DNA of 64,000 bases from Pseudoflavonifractor sp902362925 (GTDB taxonomy: Bacteria; Bacillota; Clostridia; Oscillospirales; Oscillospiraceae): the NCBI GenBank assembly GCA_902362925.1, contig CABIYL010000007.1; one strand, 5' to 3'. The notes below the pieces were generated by a model. That model ran no database searches. It was not told the DNA's origin and was given only the letters and a program-made list of their open reading frames with translations. The position numbers were made by a program, and so were the translations under genes. Positions within the stretch are counted from its first letter, which is position 1; each line of letters starts with the position of its first letter. This document shows, in pieces, positions 1 to 8,286 of this stretch.

Positions 1-36
1 GTTTTCTTTTCCGCCTCATCGCCCTAGGCTTTTTTG

Positions 37-64
37 AACCACTCGCCTAGCGAGTGGTTTTCTT
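37..64 (+). terminator. Intrinsic terminator of a gene left of the window
   Basis: A 9-bp perfect stem (37-45 with 51-59) around a 5-nt loop is followed by a T-rich tail. No coding region precedes it here, so it probably ends a plus-strand gene outside the window. Confidence 0.6.
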
Positions 65-68
65 TATA

Positions 69-105
69 CAAAAAGCCGCCCTCCATATGGAGGGCGGCTT
101 TTTGT
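69..105. terminator. Bidirectional terminator after brnQ
   Basis: A perfect 10-bp GC-rich stem (75-84 with 89-98) has an ATAT loop, an A-run on the left and a T-run on the right. It lies 8 bp beyond the brnQ stop and can end transcription from either side. Confidence 0.8.
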
Positions 106-110
106 TTTCT

Positions 111-1436
111 TTATCCAAGCCGGGTCCGGCGTCCGCCCAGCACCAGGGACAGGAGAATGCTGATGGCGGCGCCCAGCACCGCCGGAATCACCCAGCCCAG
201 CCCCATGGACGCCAGGGGCGCTTTGACCAGCAGCTCGGCCACCCCGCTGGGCAGCAGAGACGCCCCACGCAGGGCGGAGAGCACGCTGGACACGCCGGTG
301 AACAGGATGACTACGGGGTACACATACCGCAGACCCTCCAGCCACTTCTGGCAGAAGGACAGGAGAATGAGCACAATGGCCACCGGGTAGATGGCGTTGA
401 GCACGGGCACCGACACCTTGAGAATCATGTTCAGGCCCGCGTTGGACACCGCCATGCTCACCACGGCGAAGAACACCGCCCACCACCGGTAGGAGATTCT
501 GGGGAACAGGCCGCAGAAGTACTCGCTGCAGCAGCTGATGAGGCCCACGCAGGTGTTAAAGCAGGCGATGACAAACACAGCCGCCAGAATGGCGCTGCCC
601 CAGGTGCCGAACACGGCGGGCACCATCTTGGTGAGAATCTCGGCGCCGTTGGCCGCGCCCGGGAAGGCACTCCCCGCCATGGCGCCAATATGAGCCAGCA
701 TGGCGTAAATCACCAGCAGCATGGCGCCTGCAATCCAGCCCGCACGGATGGTGCCACGCACCACGCTCTTTTCCTGCTCCACGCCCCTGGCCTTGATGTT
801 CAGGGCGATGATGATGCCGAAATTCAATGCGGCGATGGTGTCCATGGTCTGGTAGCCATCCAGGAAGCCCCGGACGGCCTGGTTGCCGGTATAATTCCCG
901 GTGGGGGCGGCGTAGCCTCCCACCGGCTTGACCAGGCAGCCCACAAAGAGCACCACAATCAGGGCGATGAGGATGGGGCAGAGCACCTTGCCCAGCCGGT
1001 CGGTGAGCCGCTCGGGTTGCAGCGCCAGCGCCAGCGCCGCGGCAAAGAACAGCACGGAGTAAATCAGCTGGAGCAGTCCGGCGGGAGCGTTCTGGCCCAG
1101 AAAGGGCGTGACCGCCATCTCAAAGGAGGTGCTGGCCGTTCTGGGAATGGCCAGGCAGGGGCCGATGGACAGGTAAATCAAAAAGGTGAACACTGCCGCA
1201 AACCGGGTGCTCACCCGGCCTGCCAGCTTATCCAGTCCGCCGGAACGGGCCACCGCCACCACGCCCAGAATGGGAAAGCCCACCGCTGACACCGCCAGAC
1301 CCGCAAAGGCAATCCAGGTGGCGGTACCCGCCTGAGCGCCTGTGAAGGGCGGGAATATCAGGTTCCCCGCTCCAAAAAACATAGAAAACAGGGTGAACCC
1401 TACCAGCAGCAGTTCCTTCCCCTTCAGCTCCTTCAT
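111..1436 (-). CDS. brnQ: Branched-chain amino acid transport system II carrier protein (BrnQ)
   Basis: A 441-residue integral membrane protein of the BrnQ/LIVCS family, which carries leucine, isoleucine and valine with Na+ or H+. The N-terminus has the family hallmark segment FSMFFGAGNLIFPP, and about 12 hydrophobic helices follow with a short basic tail; length is normal for the family. The ATG at 1436 is chosen over an in-frame upstream start at 1472 because GGGAGG lies about 8 nt before it. No promoter is obvious directly upstream; readthrough past the weak ferredoxin terminator is possible. Nearby keto-acid oxidation genes at 55-60 kb could use imported amino acids, but that link is inference. 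Confidence 0.93.
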   Translation of the reverse strand: MKELKGKELLLVGFTLFSMFFGAGNLIFPPFTGAQAGTATWIAFAGLAVSAVGFPILGVVAVARSGGLDKLAGRVSTRFAAVFTFLIYLSIGPCLAIPRTASTSFEMAVTPFLGQNAPAGLLQLIYSVLFFAAALALALQPERLTDRLGKVLCPILIALIVVLFVGCLVKPVGGYAAPTGNYTGNQAVRGFLDGYQTMDTIAALNFGIIIALNIKARGVEQEKSVVRGTIRAGWIAGAMLLVIYAMLAHIGAMAGSAFPGAANGAEILTKMVPAVFGTWGSAILAAVFVIACFNTCVGLISCCSEYFCGLFPRISYRWWAVFFAVVSMAVSNAGLNMILKVSVPVLNAIYPVAIVLILLSFCQKWLEGLRYVYPVVILFTGVSSVLSALRGASLLPSGVAELLVKAPLASMGLGWVIPAVLGAAISILLSLVLGGRRTRLG

Positions 1437-1496
1437 ACATGACCTCCCGTTTCCTGCCGGCAGTACCTGCACCGGCTTCCTTTTCCTGGTTCGGAG

Positions 1497-1535
1497 AAAA
1501 AAACAGCGGCACCGTTACCCGGTGCCGCTGTTTTT
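1497..1535 (-). terminator. Terminator downstream of the ferredoxin gene
   Basis: A 10-bp stem (1504-1513 with 1521-1530) is flanked by A/T runs and lies just past the ferredoxin stop on the minus strand. Confidence 0.7.
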
Positions 1536-1547
1536 CATCAGAGTACA

Positions 1548-1718
1548 TCAGCCCTGAGCGATGGCGCCCACGGGGCAGGTCTCGGCGCAGGTACCGCAGT
1601 CGATGCAGGTATCAGCGTCGATGACATAGTGCTCGTCACCCTGGGAGATAGCGGACACGGGGCAGGCGCCCTCGCAGGAACCGCAACTCACGCAGTCATT
1701 ACCGATAACATAGGCCAT
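1548..1718 (-). CDS. 2[4Fe-4S] ferredoxin
   Basis: A 56-residue bacterial-type ferredoxin, a soluble low-potential electron carrier. Two CxxCxxCxxxCP motifs (CVSCGSCEGACP near residue 9 and CIDCGTCAETCP near residue 38) supply all eight cysteine ligands, and the length matches clostridial ferredoxins. The ATG at 1718 follows a strong GGAGGTG site; longer in-frame starts lack one. It has its own promoter (1749-1776) and terminator, so it is probably monocistronic. Likely clients in this window are the indolepyruvate oxidoreductase and the dehydratase activase, both of which handle ferredoxin-level electrons; this is inferred from family roles. Confidence 0.95.
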   Translation of the reverse strand: MAYVIGNDCVSCGSCEGACPVSAISQGDEHYVIDADTCIDCGTCAETCPVGAIAQG

Positions 1719-1748
1719 TGGAAACACCTCCAATTCAAGTGTGATTTC

Positions 1749-1776
1749 ATTGTACCACAAGTTTTTCAAATTGCAA
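1749..1776 (-). promoter_or_regulatory. Promoter of the ferredoxin gene
   Basis: On the minus strand, TTGCAA (1771-1776), a 16-bp spacer and TACAAT (1749-1754), about 30 bp before the ferredoxin start. Confidence 0.7.
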
Positions 1777-1858
1777 TGCTAAATTGTGCGGAAGGCGGGT
1801 ATATTTCCCTGTGGGCGGAAAAAATATAGGGACCATTTGAAGTCAGGAGGACTGTTAG

Positions 1859-2047
1859 ATGGAAAAAATTCCTAATTCTCTCTTTCATATGGAGACGGCG
1901 GGCAGTCTGGCCCCCGACCTGGAGGGTGCTCCCGTCAGCGCCCGGCACCAAAACCGCACAACCCCAACCGCAAAGGAGCATAAGCACAGTGAAAAAAAAC
2001 AGGCAGACAAGGCGGCTCAGCCCCACTCCGGCAACGGAAGGGCGTGA
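1859..2047 (+). CDS. Possible small leader ORF before clpC
   Basis: A 62-codon ORF not recognised as any family. An AGGAGG site ends 7 nt before its ATG. Its stop (2045-2047) lies 4 nt before the GTG at 2052 where ClpC homology begins, which would suit translational coupling. The C-terminal half is rich in Lys, His and Gln. It overlaps the alternative clpC start at 1989 in another frame, so the two readings compete. It may be a leader peptide or simply untranslated leader. Confidence 0.3.
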   Translation: MEKIPNSLFHMETAGSLAPDLEGAPVSARHQNRTTPTAKEHKHSEKKQADKAAQPHSGNGRA

Positions 2048-4565
2048 GGCCGTGAGCGGAACCAGATTTACACAGCGGGCCAGAACGGCCCTGACCCTGG
2101 CCCAGGCCTGCGCCGCCGAGCTGGGCCACAGCTACGTGGGCAGCGAACACCTGCTTCTGGGCCTGGCCCGGGAGGAGCAGGGTATGGCCGCACGGGTACT
2201 GCGCACCGCCGGCCTCTCCCCCGAGACCATCCGCGCCGCCATCGCCGGCATGGTGGGCGTGGGCGCGCCGGCAGGCCAGCCCTCCCAGGGGCTTACCCCC
2301 AGGTGCAAAAAAATCATCGAGCTGGCCCTGGCCCAGTCCGCCCGGCTGGGCTGCTCCTATGTGGGCACCGAGCACCTGCTGCTGGGCATCCTCCAGGAGG
2401 GGGACGGGGTGGCCGCTCGGGTCATCGCCGACAGCGGCGTGGACGCCCGCAGGCTGTACGGCGACGTGATGAGCGCCCTGGGCGGCGACGGGGCCTCCTT
2501 CTACCGCAACCCAGGCCGCCCCAGGCAGGAGCGTGACTTCACCGAGGGCGGCCGGGACACCAAGCTGGCCGACCAGTTCTCCAAGGACCTGACCCGGCTG
2601 GCCGCAGGCCACCTGCTGGACCCGGTGGTGGGCCGGGACAAGGAAATCCGCCGGGTCATTCAGATTCTCTCCCGGCGCACCAAGAACAACCCCGCCCTCA
2701 TCGGTGAGCCCGGCGTGGGCAAGACCGCCATCGCTGAGGGTCTGGCCCTGCGCATCGCCGCCGGAGAGGTGCCCGACGAGCTGCGCCACAAGCGGCTGCT
2801 GTCCCTGGACCTGTCCTCCATGGTGGCGGGCACCAAGTACCGGGGCGAGTTTGAGGAGCGGGTGAAGAACATTCTCGCAGAAGTCCGCCGGGCAGGCAAC
2901 ATCATCCTCTTCATCGACGAGCTCCACACCATCGTGGGCGCCGGGTCGGCGGAGGGGGCCATCGACGCGGCCAACATCATCAAGCCCGCTCTGGGCCGGG
3001 GTGATCTCCAGGTCATCGGCGCCACCACCCTGGACGAGTACCGCAGGTATATCGAAAAGGACGCAGCTCTGGAGCGCCGGTTCCAGCCGGTGACCGTGGC
3101 CGAGCCCGACCACCAGACCGCCGCCGCCATCCTTCGGGGCGTCCGGGACCGGTACGAGGCCCACCACAAGCTGACCATCCGGGATGACGCCATCGAGGCG
3201 GCGGTGGCCCTGTCCGCCCGGTATATCGGCGACCGCCGCCTGCCCGACAAGGCCATCGACCTGATGGACGAGGCCGCCTCCCGGGTGCGCATGGAGCGGC
3301 TGGCCACGCCCCCCGCCCTGCGCCAGCTGGAGGAGCGGGCGGAACGGGCCTGCCAGGAGAAGGAGGAGGCCATCCGGGGCCAGGACTTTGAGAAGGCCGC
3401 CATGCTCCGGGACGCGGAGGCCGACTTCCGCAAGGAGCTGGAGCTGAAAAAGGCCGCCCTGCGGGCCGGACAGCGGGGCGGCTGTGTGTCCGCCGAGGAT
3501 GTGGCGGCGGTGGTGGCCGAGTGGACGGGGGTGCCCGTCACCACCCTGACCCAGGAGGAGTCCCAGCGGCTCATGGGTCTGGAGGAGGAGCTCCACCGGC
3601 AGGTGGTGGGCCAGGAGGACGCGGTGAAGGCGGTGGCCCGTGCTGTGCGCCGGGGCCGTGTGGGCCTGAAGGAGCCCGGCCGCCCCACCGGCGTGTTCCT
3701 CTTCCTGGGCCCCACCGGCGTGGGCAAGACCGAGCTGTGCAAGGCCCTGGCCGCCGCCCTCTTCGGCAGCGCCGACGCCCTGCTCCGGTTCGACATGTCC
3801 GAGTATATGGAGCGGCACACCGTGTCCCGGCTGGTGGGCGCGCCGCCGGGCTACGTGGGCCACGAGGAGGGCGGCCAGCTCACCGAGAAGGTGCGCCGCC
3901 GCCCCTACTCCCTGGTGCTCTTCGACGAGATTGAAAAGGCCCACCAGGATATCTGGGGCATCCTGCTCCAGATTATGGAGGACGGTGTGCTCACCGACGC
4001 CCAGGGCCGCAAGACCGACTTCCGCAACACGGTGGTGGTCATGACCAGCAACGTGGGCGCGGCCCGGATTACGGGAAAGGGCGGCCGTCTGGGCTTCCGC
4101 CCCGCCGCCGACGGAGAGACCCGACCGCCGGAAGAATTGCGGGGCGCTGTGCTGGAGGACCTGAAAAAAGTGTTCCGGCCGGAGTTCCTCAACCGGGTGG
4201 ACGAGACCATTGTGTTCCGCCAGCTGAGCCGGGAGGAAATCCGCGCCATCGCCGGACGGATGCTCCGGGATGTGGCGGAGCGGATGGAGCAGCTGGGGGT
4301 CTCCCTCCGGGTCACCGACCACGCCCTGGACCTGCTCTCCCGCCAGGGCTTTGAGCCGGACTACGGCGCCCGGCCCCTCCGCCGCACCATCCGCGCCCAG
4401 GTGGAGGACAAAGCCGCCGAGCTGCTCCTCACAGGCGCTCTGGTCAGAGGGAGCACGGCGGTGGTGGACGGGGACGGAGACACCCTCACCGTCACGCCGG
4501 AACAGGCTGTCCCCGCCGTGGCCGACCATTCATCGGAACCCCAAACACAACAAAGGAGTTTTTGA
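1989..4565 (+). CDS. clpC: ATP-dependent Clp protease ATP-binding subunit ClpC
   Basis: A cytosolic Hsp100 AAA+ unfoldase that feeds proteins to ClpP, about 858 residues from this start. In order it shows two Clp N-terminal repeats (SYVGSEHLLLGL and SYVGTEHLLLGI), a first AAA domain (Walker A GEPGVGKTA, Walker B ILFIDELHT), a coiled UVR-like middle region (QDFEKAAMLRDAE), and a second AAA domain (GPTGVGKTE). The GTG at 1989 has AAAGGAG 10 nt upstream. Homology itself starts at the GTG at 2052 (TRFTQRAR), so 2052 is a serious alternative. The usual partners ctsR, mcsA and mcsB are not adjacent. A lipoprotein gene follows after 1 nt. Confidence 0.93.
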   Translation: MKKNRQTRRLSPTPATEGREAVSGTRFTQRARTALTLAQACAAELGHSYVGSEHLLLGLAREEQGMAARVLRTAGLSPETIRAAIAGMVGVGAPAGQPSQGLTPRCKKIIELALAQSARLGCSYVGTEHLLLGILQEGDGVAARVIADSGVDARRLYGDVMSALGGDGASFYRNPGRPRQERDFTEGGRDTKLADQFSKDLTRLAAGHLLDPVVGRDKEIRRVIQILSRRTKNNPALIGEPGVGKTAIAEGLALRIAAGEVPDELRHKRLLSLDLSSMVAGTKYRGEFEERVKNILAEVRRAGNIILFIDELHTIVGAGSAEGAIDAANIIKPALGRGDLQVIGATTLDEYRRYIEKDAALERRFQPVTVAEPDHQTAAAILRGVRDRYEAHHKLTIRDDAIEAAVALSARYIGDRRLPDKAIDLMDEAASRVRMERLATPPALRQLEERAERACQEKEEAIRGQDFEKAAMLRDAEADFRKELELKKAALRAGQRGGCVSAEDVAAVVAEWTGVPVTTLTQEESQRLMGLEEELHRQVVGQEDAVKAVARAVRRGRVGLKEPGRPTGVFLFLGPTGVGKTELCKALAAALFGSADALLRFDMSEYMERHTVSRLVGAPPGYVGHEEGGQLTEKVRRRPYSLVLFDEIEKAHQDIWGILLQIMEDGVLTDAQGRKTDFRNTVVVMTSNVGAARITGKGGRLGFRPAADGETRPPEELRGAVLEDLKKVFRPEFLNRVDETIVFRQLSREEIRAIAGRMLRDVAERMEQLGVSLRVTDHALDLLSRQGFEPDYGARPLRRTIRAQVEDKAAELLLTGALVRGSTAVVDGDGDTLTVTPEQAVPAVADHSSEPQTQQRSF

Positions 4566-4566
4566 C

Positions 4567-5079
4567 ATGAAACGGTTCTTTTCTCTCATTCTTCTCCCCA
4601 TCCTGCTGCTTGCCGGCTGTTCCGCACAGCCCGAGTCCCAGCTCACCGCCCAGGAGCGGACCGAGCTCTACCGCTCCGCCATCCAGAACGCCCGGGACCA
4701 GGACGCCAACGACGCCTTCCCCATCATCACCTCAGCCGATGACGACACGGCCTCCTTTCTGCTGGATCTGATGGGCCTGTCCGCCGAGGACATGAGCGCC
4801 TTCGCCATCTCGGCCTCCGCCATGAACGTCAAAGCCTACGGCATCGCCGCCGTCTACCCCGCCGAGGGCAAGGACGAGGCGGTAAAGAAGGCGTTGGAGG
4901 GCTTTGTGGACCGGCAGAAGCAAAATTTTGAGCAGTACCTGGCCGACCAGTACGACATCGCCAACAACGCCCGGCTGGAGACCCTGGAGGACGGCACCAT
5001 CCTGCTGGTCATGTGCGAGGGTCAGGATGAGGTATTCACCGCCATCCGCTCCGCCATTGAGGAGGGCGCAAAGGGCTGA
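4567..5079 (+). CDS. DUF4358 family lipoprotein
   Basis: A 170-residue predicted lipoprotein. It has a basic start, a hydrophobic core and a lipobox LLAGC at Cys-18, so the mature protein should be anchored outside the cytoplasmic membrane. The remainder resembles DUF4358, a family of unknown function in Clostridia. The start lies 1 nt after the clpC stop and carries its own AAGGAG, so the two genes are probably cotranscribed. No catalytic motif is visible. A role in envelope stress would fit the clpC linkage but is speculation. Confidence 0.8.
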   Translation: MKRFFSLILLPILLLAGCSAQPESQLTAQERTELYRSAIQNARDQDANDAFPIITSADDDTASFLLDLMGLSAEDMSAFAISASAMNVKAYGIAAVYPAEGKDEAVKKALEGFVDRQKQNFEQYLADQYDIANNARLETLEDGTILLVMCEGQDEVFTAIRSAIEEGAKG

Positions 5080-5115
5080 GCACCGGCGGGGCAAACAGAA
5101 CGGGGCAAAAAAGAA

Positions 5116-5143
5116 TTGACATTCTTTTCACATCTGGTAAAAT
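5116..5143 (+). promoter_or_regulatory. Promoter of the MarR-family gene
   Basis: Consensus TTGACA (5116-5121), a 16-bp spacer and TAAAAT (5138-5143). An imperfect inverted repeat, CTAACAGTTGG, just downstream (5151-5161) could be a MarR operator. Confidence 0.75.
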
Positions 5144-5177
5144 TGTATTGCTAACAGTTGGTACAAAAACCATCTGT

Positions 5178-5206
5178 GAGGCTCCCGTCGAGGAGCCTCT
5201 CTTATT
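5178..5206 (+). promoter_or_regulatory. Leader hairpin before the MarR gene
   Basis: An 8-bp perfect stem (5178-5185 with 5192-5199) is followed by TCTTATT, between the promoter and the Shine-Dalgarno site. It could be a weak attenuator or an mRNA-stabilising stem. Confidence 0.45.
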
Positions 5207-5224
5207 GCAAAGGACTGCTGTTTT

Positions 5225-5662
5225 ATGGATGTCCCCTTTAGTATCGCCCTGCTGAAAGCCTACCACGCGCAGAACAATGTCTTTCGCCCCATGATCGCCG
5301 AGCTGGGTCTCTCGGTGGGCCAGCCCAAGATTCTCGGCTTCCTCACCCGCCACGACGGCTGCATGCAGAAGGAACTGGCCGCCATGTGCGACATCGAGCC
5401 CGCCACCATCTCCCGCCTGCTGGACAAAATGGAGGCCGACGGCCTCATCTCCCGCCAGACCGTGGCGGGCAACAAGCGGGCCACCGCCATCTCCCTCACC
5501 CCCAGCGGCTATGCCCGCCATGAGGCGTCCATGGAGATGCGCCGCCAGCTGGAGGAGACCGAACTGGCCGGTTTCTCCGAGGAGGAGAAGGCCCTGTTCT
5601 ACCAGTTCGTCGTCCGCCTCTACAAGAATCTCACCGGCGGCGCCAGCGTGGAGGAGCCCTGA
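5225..5662 (+). CDS. MarR family transcriptional regulator
   Basis: A 145-residue winged-helix DNA-binding protein of the MarR family, normally a homodimeric repressor responding to small molecules or oxidants. The helix-turn-helix spans about residues 45-80 (KELAAMCDIEPATISRLLDKME), followed by the wing with a basic tip (QTVAGNKRA) and a C-terminal dimerisation helix. AAAGGA precedes the start. It stands alone with its own promoter, leader hairpin and a candidate operator. The next gene converges on it across an unsequenced gap, so its target genes cannot be named. Confidence 0.9.
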   Translation: MDVPFSIALLKAYHAQNNVFRPMIAELGLSVGQPKILGFLTRHDGCMQKELAAMCDIEPATISRLLDKMEADGLISRQTVAGNKRATAISLTPSGYARHEASMEMRRQLEETELAGFSEEEKALFYQFVVRLYKNLTGGASVEEP

Positions 5663-5692
5663 TTCCCACCGTACAAGAACAAAACACGGCGG

Positions 5693-5924
5693 NNNNNNNN
5701 NNNNNNNNNNNNNNNNNNNNNNNNNNNNNNNNNNNNNNNNNNNNNNNNNNNNNNNNNNNNNNNNNNNNNNNNNNNNNNNNNNNNNNNNNNNNNNNNNNNN
5801 NNNNNNNNNNNNNNNNNNNNNNNNNNNNNNNNNNNNNNNNNNNNNNNNNNNNNNNNNNNNNNNNNNNNNNNNNNNNNNNNNNNNNNNNNNNNNNNNNNNN
5901 NNNNNNNNNNNNNNNNNNNNNNNN
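5693..5924. other. Assembly gap (232 N)
   Basis: Unsequenced stretch between convergent genes. It must hold the C-terminal codons of the HAD phosphatase on the minus strand and any terminator of the MarR gene. Confidence 0.99.
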
Positions 5925-6585
5925 CCAGGGCCAGCACCTCTCCGGCAGCGATGCCCAGATAACCGCACAGCGCCCGCATGCCGCTGCTCTTGGTGGCTCC
6001 GGCGTCGCTCACCTCCATGTGGAGATGGCGGGGATAGGTGAGCACATGGAGTCCGCCCATGGCCTCCAGCTTCACCCGCACATCCTCCAGCGCCGCCGTG
6101 TCCGGGAAAAAGTCCGCGTCCACCTTCTCCACCGTCCGCTCGCCCAGAACAGCATCCAGGCCGTCCACCCGGTCGTCATACCGGAGACGGAGAAAATCAA
6201 AGCTGGACTCCGGCGGACGGCGCTCCAGCTCCTCCCGCTCCACGTAAATCCGGTTGTCGCAGTACACTTCAATCAGCGGCCCGTAGGGCGCCAGCACCGC
6301 TATAATGGCACGCCGCTGCTCCGGCGTCAGCCCCTGCACCGCCAGCTGCCGGCCGGTCCTCAGGTCGGTCACCGCCGCGCCCAGGGAGGACACCGCGTAG
6401 TTCACGCAGCCCAGCTGCTCCGCCGCGTCCCGCATCATGGCCAGAGACCGGCCGCTGGCCAGCACAATCTCCGCCCCCTTCTCCGCCGCACGCCGCAGCG
6501 CACGGACGTTCTCCTCCGGCACCGTGGCGCTGTCCGAAGCGAGCAGCGTGCCGTCCAAATCCACCGCAATCAGCCGAATTCCCAT
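5925..6585 (-). CDS. Cof-type HAD-IIB phosphatase, 3' end in gap
   Basis: About 220 visible residues of a Cof-type HAD-superfamily hydrolase, a cytosolic phosphatase for sugar phosphates or cofactor-like substrates. Motif I is DLDGTLL near residue 10 with the nucleophile Asp, motif II is the SGRS region near residue 45, and the motif III lysine lies in ATKSSGMRAL. The motif IV acidic loop (usually GDxxND) should lie in the adjacent gap; the missing 40-50 residues fit its size. The ATG at 6585 follows GGAGG. The substrate cannot be predicted. Confidence 0.88.
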
Positions 6586-6618
6586 CTCATATTTCCTCCC
6601 CGGATTTCGTTTTCCCTC

Positions 6619-6647
6619 ATTGTATCCCACTCCCGCCTCAGCCGCAA
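6619..6647 (-). promoter_or_regulatory. Promoter of the HAD phosphatase gene
   Basis: Minus-strand TTGCGG (6642-6647), a 17-bp spacer and TACAAT (6619-6624), divergent from the malQ promoter. Confidence 0.65.
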
Positions 6648-6665
6648 GCCCCGTATTTTCAAGGG

Positions 6666-6694
6666 TTGCCAGTTTTCCAACAGCGGACTATAAT
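6666..6694 (+). promoter_or_regulatory. Promoter of malQ
   Basis: TTGCCA (6666-6671), a 17-bp spacer and TATAAT (6689-6694), about 70 bp before the malQ start. Confidence 0.75.
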
Positions 6695-6765
6695 AGATGT
6701 GTATGCGACGACTACCGGGCGGCGGGGTCTTCGGTCCCCCCTCCGCCGGAAAGGATGGAACACGA

Positions 6766-8211
6766 ATGGACGGACGTTCCAGCGGAATCCTCCTCCCCGT
6801 CTTCTCCCTGCCGGGCCCCTACGGCATCGGCACCATGGGTAAGGAGGCCCGCAGCTTTATCGACTTTCTGGCCTCGGCCAACCAGCACTACTGGCAGATT
6901 CTCCCCCTGGTCCCTCCGGGCGGAGGCGATTCCCCCTATATGTCCCCCTCCTCCTTCGCAGGCAACCCCTTCTTCCTGGACCTGGAAGAGCTGGCTGAGG
7001 AGGGTCTCCTCACCCGTGAGGAGCTGGACTCCGCCCGCCACGACAACCCCGACCGGGTGGATTACGATTTCCTCCGCACCACCCGCATCCCCCTGCTGCG
7101 CAAGGCCTGGGAGCGGGGCAAGGAGCTGTGGGCCCCCAGGATGGAGGCCTTCCTCACCTTCGCCCACTGGGCAAAGGATTACGCCCGCTTCGCCGCCCTG
7201 CGGGAGGAGCTGAACCTGCCCCCCGCTGAGTGGCCCTCCCCCACGCCCGAGCCGGAGGAGGACGACGTCAACTTCCACATCTTCCTCCAGACCGTCTTTT
7301 TCCGCCAGTGGCACGCCCTCAAGCGGTACGCCAACGAGAAAAACGTGTCCATCATCGGCGACCTGCCCATCTACGTCTCCGAGGACGGCGCCGACTTCTG
7401 GGCCAGACCCGAGCTGTTCCAGCTGGACGAAAAGGGGCATCCCGCCGCTGTGGCCGGTGTGCCCCCCGACGCCTTCTCCGAGACCGGCCAGCACTGGGGC
7501 AACCCCCTCTACGACTGGGAGGGCCACCGGAAGGAGGTCTTTGACTGGTGGGTGGAGCGGATGGCCTGGGCCGCTGAGCTGTACGACGTGGTGCGCATCG
7601 ACCACTTCCGGGCCTTCTACAACTACTGGTCCATCCCCGCTGGGGACACGGTGGCCACCTACGGCCACTGGGAGCCCGGTCCCGGCATGGAGCTGCTCCA
7701 GCGCTTCCAGGACGAGGTGCCCAGCCTGAACATCATCGCCGAGGACCTGGGCGCATTGGAAGAGGATGTGCTGGAGTTCATCGCCAACAGCGGCCTGCCC
7801 GGCATGAAGGTGCTGGTCTACGCCTTTGACCCCAACGGCGAGAGCGCCTACCTGCCCCACAACTGCCAGCCCGACTCGGTGGTGTACACCGGCACTCACG
7901 ACACCCCCACCTTTGTCCAGTGGCTCTTCCAGGAGGCCTCCCCCGGTGAGCGTGAGTACGCCATGCGGTACCTCCGTCTCCGTGAGGATGAGGGCTACGG
8001 CTGGGGCGCTGTGTGCGGCGCGTGGAGCACCATGAGCCGCCTGGCCATGGCCCCCATGCAGGACCTGCTGGGCCTGGGCGCCGACGCCCGCATGAACACC
8101 CCCGGCACCGCCGGACCCCACAACTGGACCTGGCGTGTCCGTGACGCCGCCCTCAACCCCGACGTGGCCCGCAGACTGGGCGACATCACCAGGACCTACC
8201 GCAGAGGATAA
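6766..8211 (+). CDS. malQ: 4-alpha-glucanotransferase (amylomaltase, GH77)
   Basis: A 481-residue cytosolic GH77 enzyme that transfers maltosyl and longer glucan units between alpha-1,4-glucans, used in maltodextrin and glycogen turnover. The N-terminus GILLPVFSLPGPYGIG is typical of MalQ. The catalytic regions are visible as DVVRIDHFRAF (nucleophile Asp), NIIAEDLG (acid/base Glu) and YTGTHDTPTF (stabilising Asp). Length is normal for bacterial short-form MalQ. The ATG at 6766 has AAAGGA upstream; the ORF extends 23 codons further without support. It is monocistronic, between its own promoter and a strong terminator. Confidence 0.95.
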   Translation: MDGRSSGILLPVFSLPGPYGIGTMGKEARSFIDFLASANQHYWQILPLVPPGGGDSPYMSPSSFAGNPFFLDLEELAEEGLLTREELDSARHDNPDRVDYDFLRTTRIPLLRKAWERGKELWAPRMEAFLTFAHWAKDYARFAALREELNLPPAEWPSPTPEPEEDDVNFHIFLQTVFFRQWHALKRYANEKNVSIIGDLPIYVSEDGADFWARPELFQLDEKGHPAAVAGVPPDAFSETGQHWGNPLYDWEGHRKEVFDWWVERMAWAAELYDVVRIDHFRAFYNYWSIPAGDTVATYGHWEPGPGMELLQRFQDEVPSLNIIAEDLGALEEDVLEFIANSGLPGMKVLVYAFDPNGESAYLPHNCQPDSVVYTGTHDTPTFVQWLFQEASPGEREYAMRYLRLREDEGYGWGAVCGAWSTMSRLAMAPMQDLLGLGADARMNTPGTAGPHNWTWRVRDAALNPDVARRLGDITRTYRRG

Positions 8212-8240
8212 AAGTATTTCTCAAAAATGCGAGCACGAAA

Positions 8241-8273
8241 AAAGAGGTCTCCGCACACAGCGGAGACCTCTCC
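8241..8273. terminator. Bidirectional terminator between malQ and the TIGR03936 gene
   Basis: A perfect 10-bp stem (8244-8253 with 8261-8270) with A/T runs on both sides, between convergent genes. Confidence 0.85.
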
Positions 8274-8286
8274 TTTATTATTATGG

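Noticed and set aside
1766..2026. Minus-strand frame starting with a signal-peptide-like stretch
   Set aside because: No ribosome site, overlaps the clpC leader and the ferredoxin promoter; the hydrophobic stretch comes from the complement of Lys/Gln codons.
1935..4529. 864-residue antisense frame over clpC
   Set aside because: High GC keeps this frame open; the composition is His/Gly/Gln-rich with no recognisable domain, while the opposite strand encodes ClpC.
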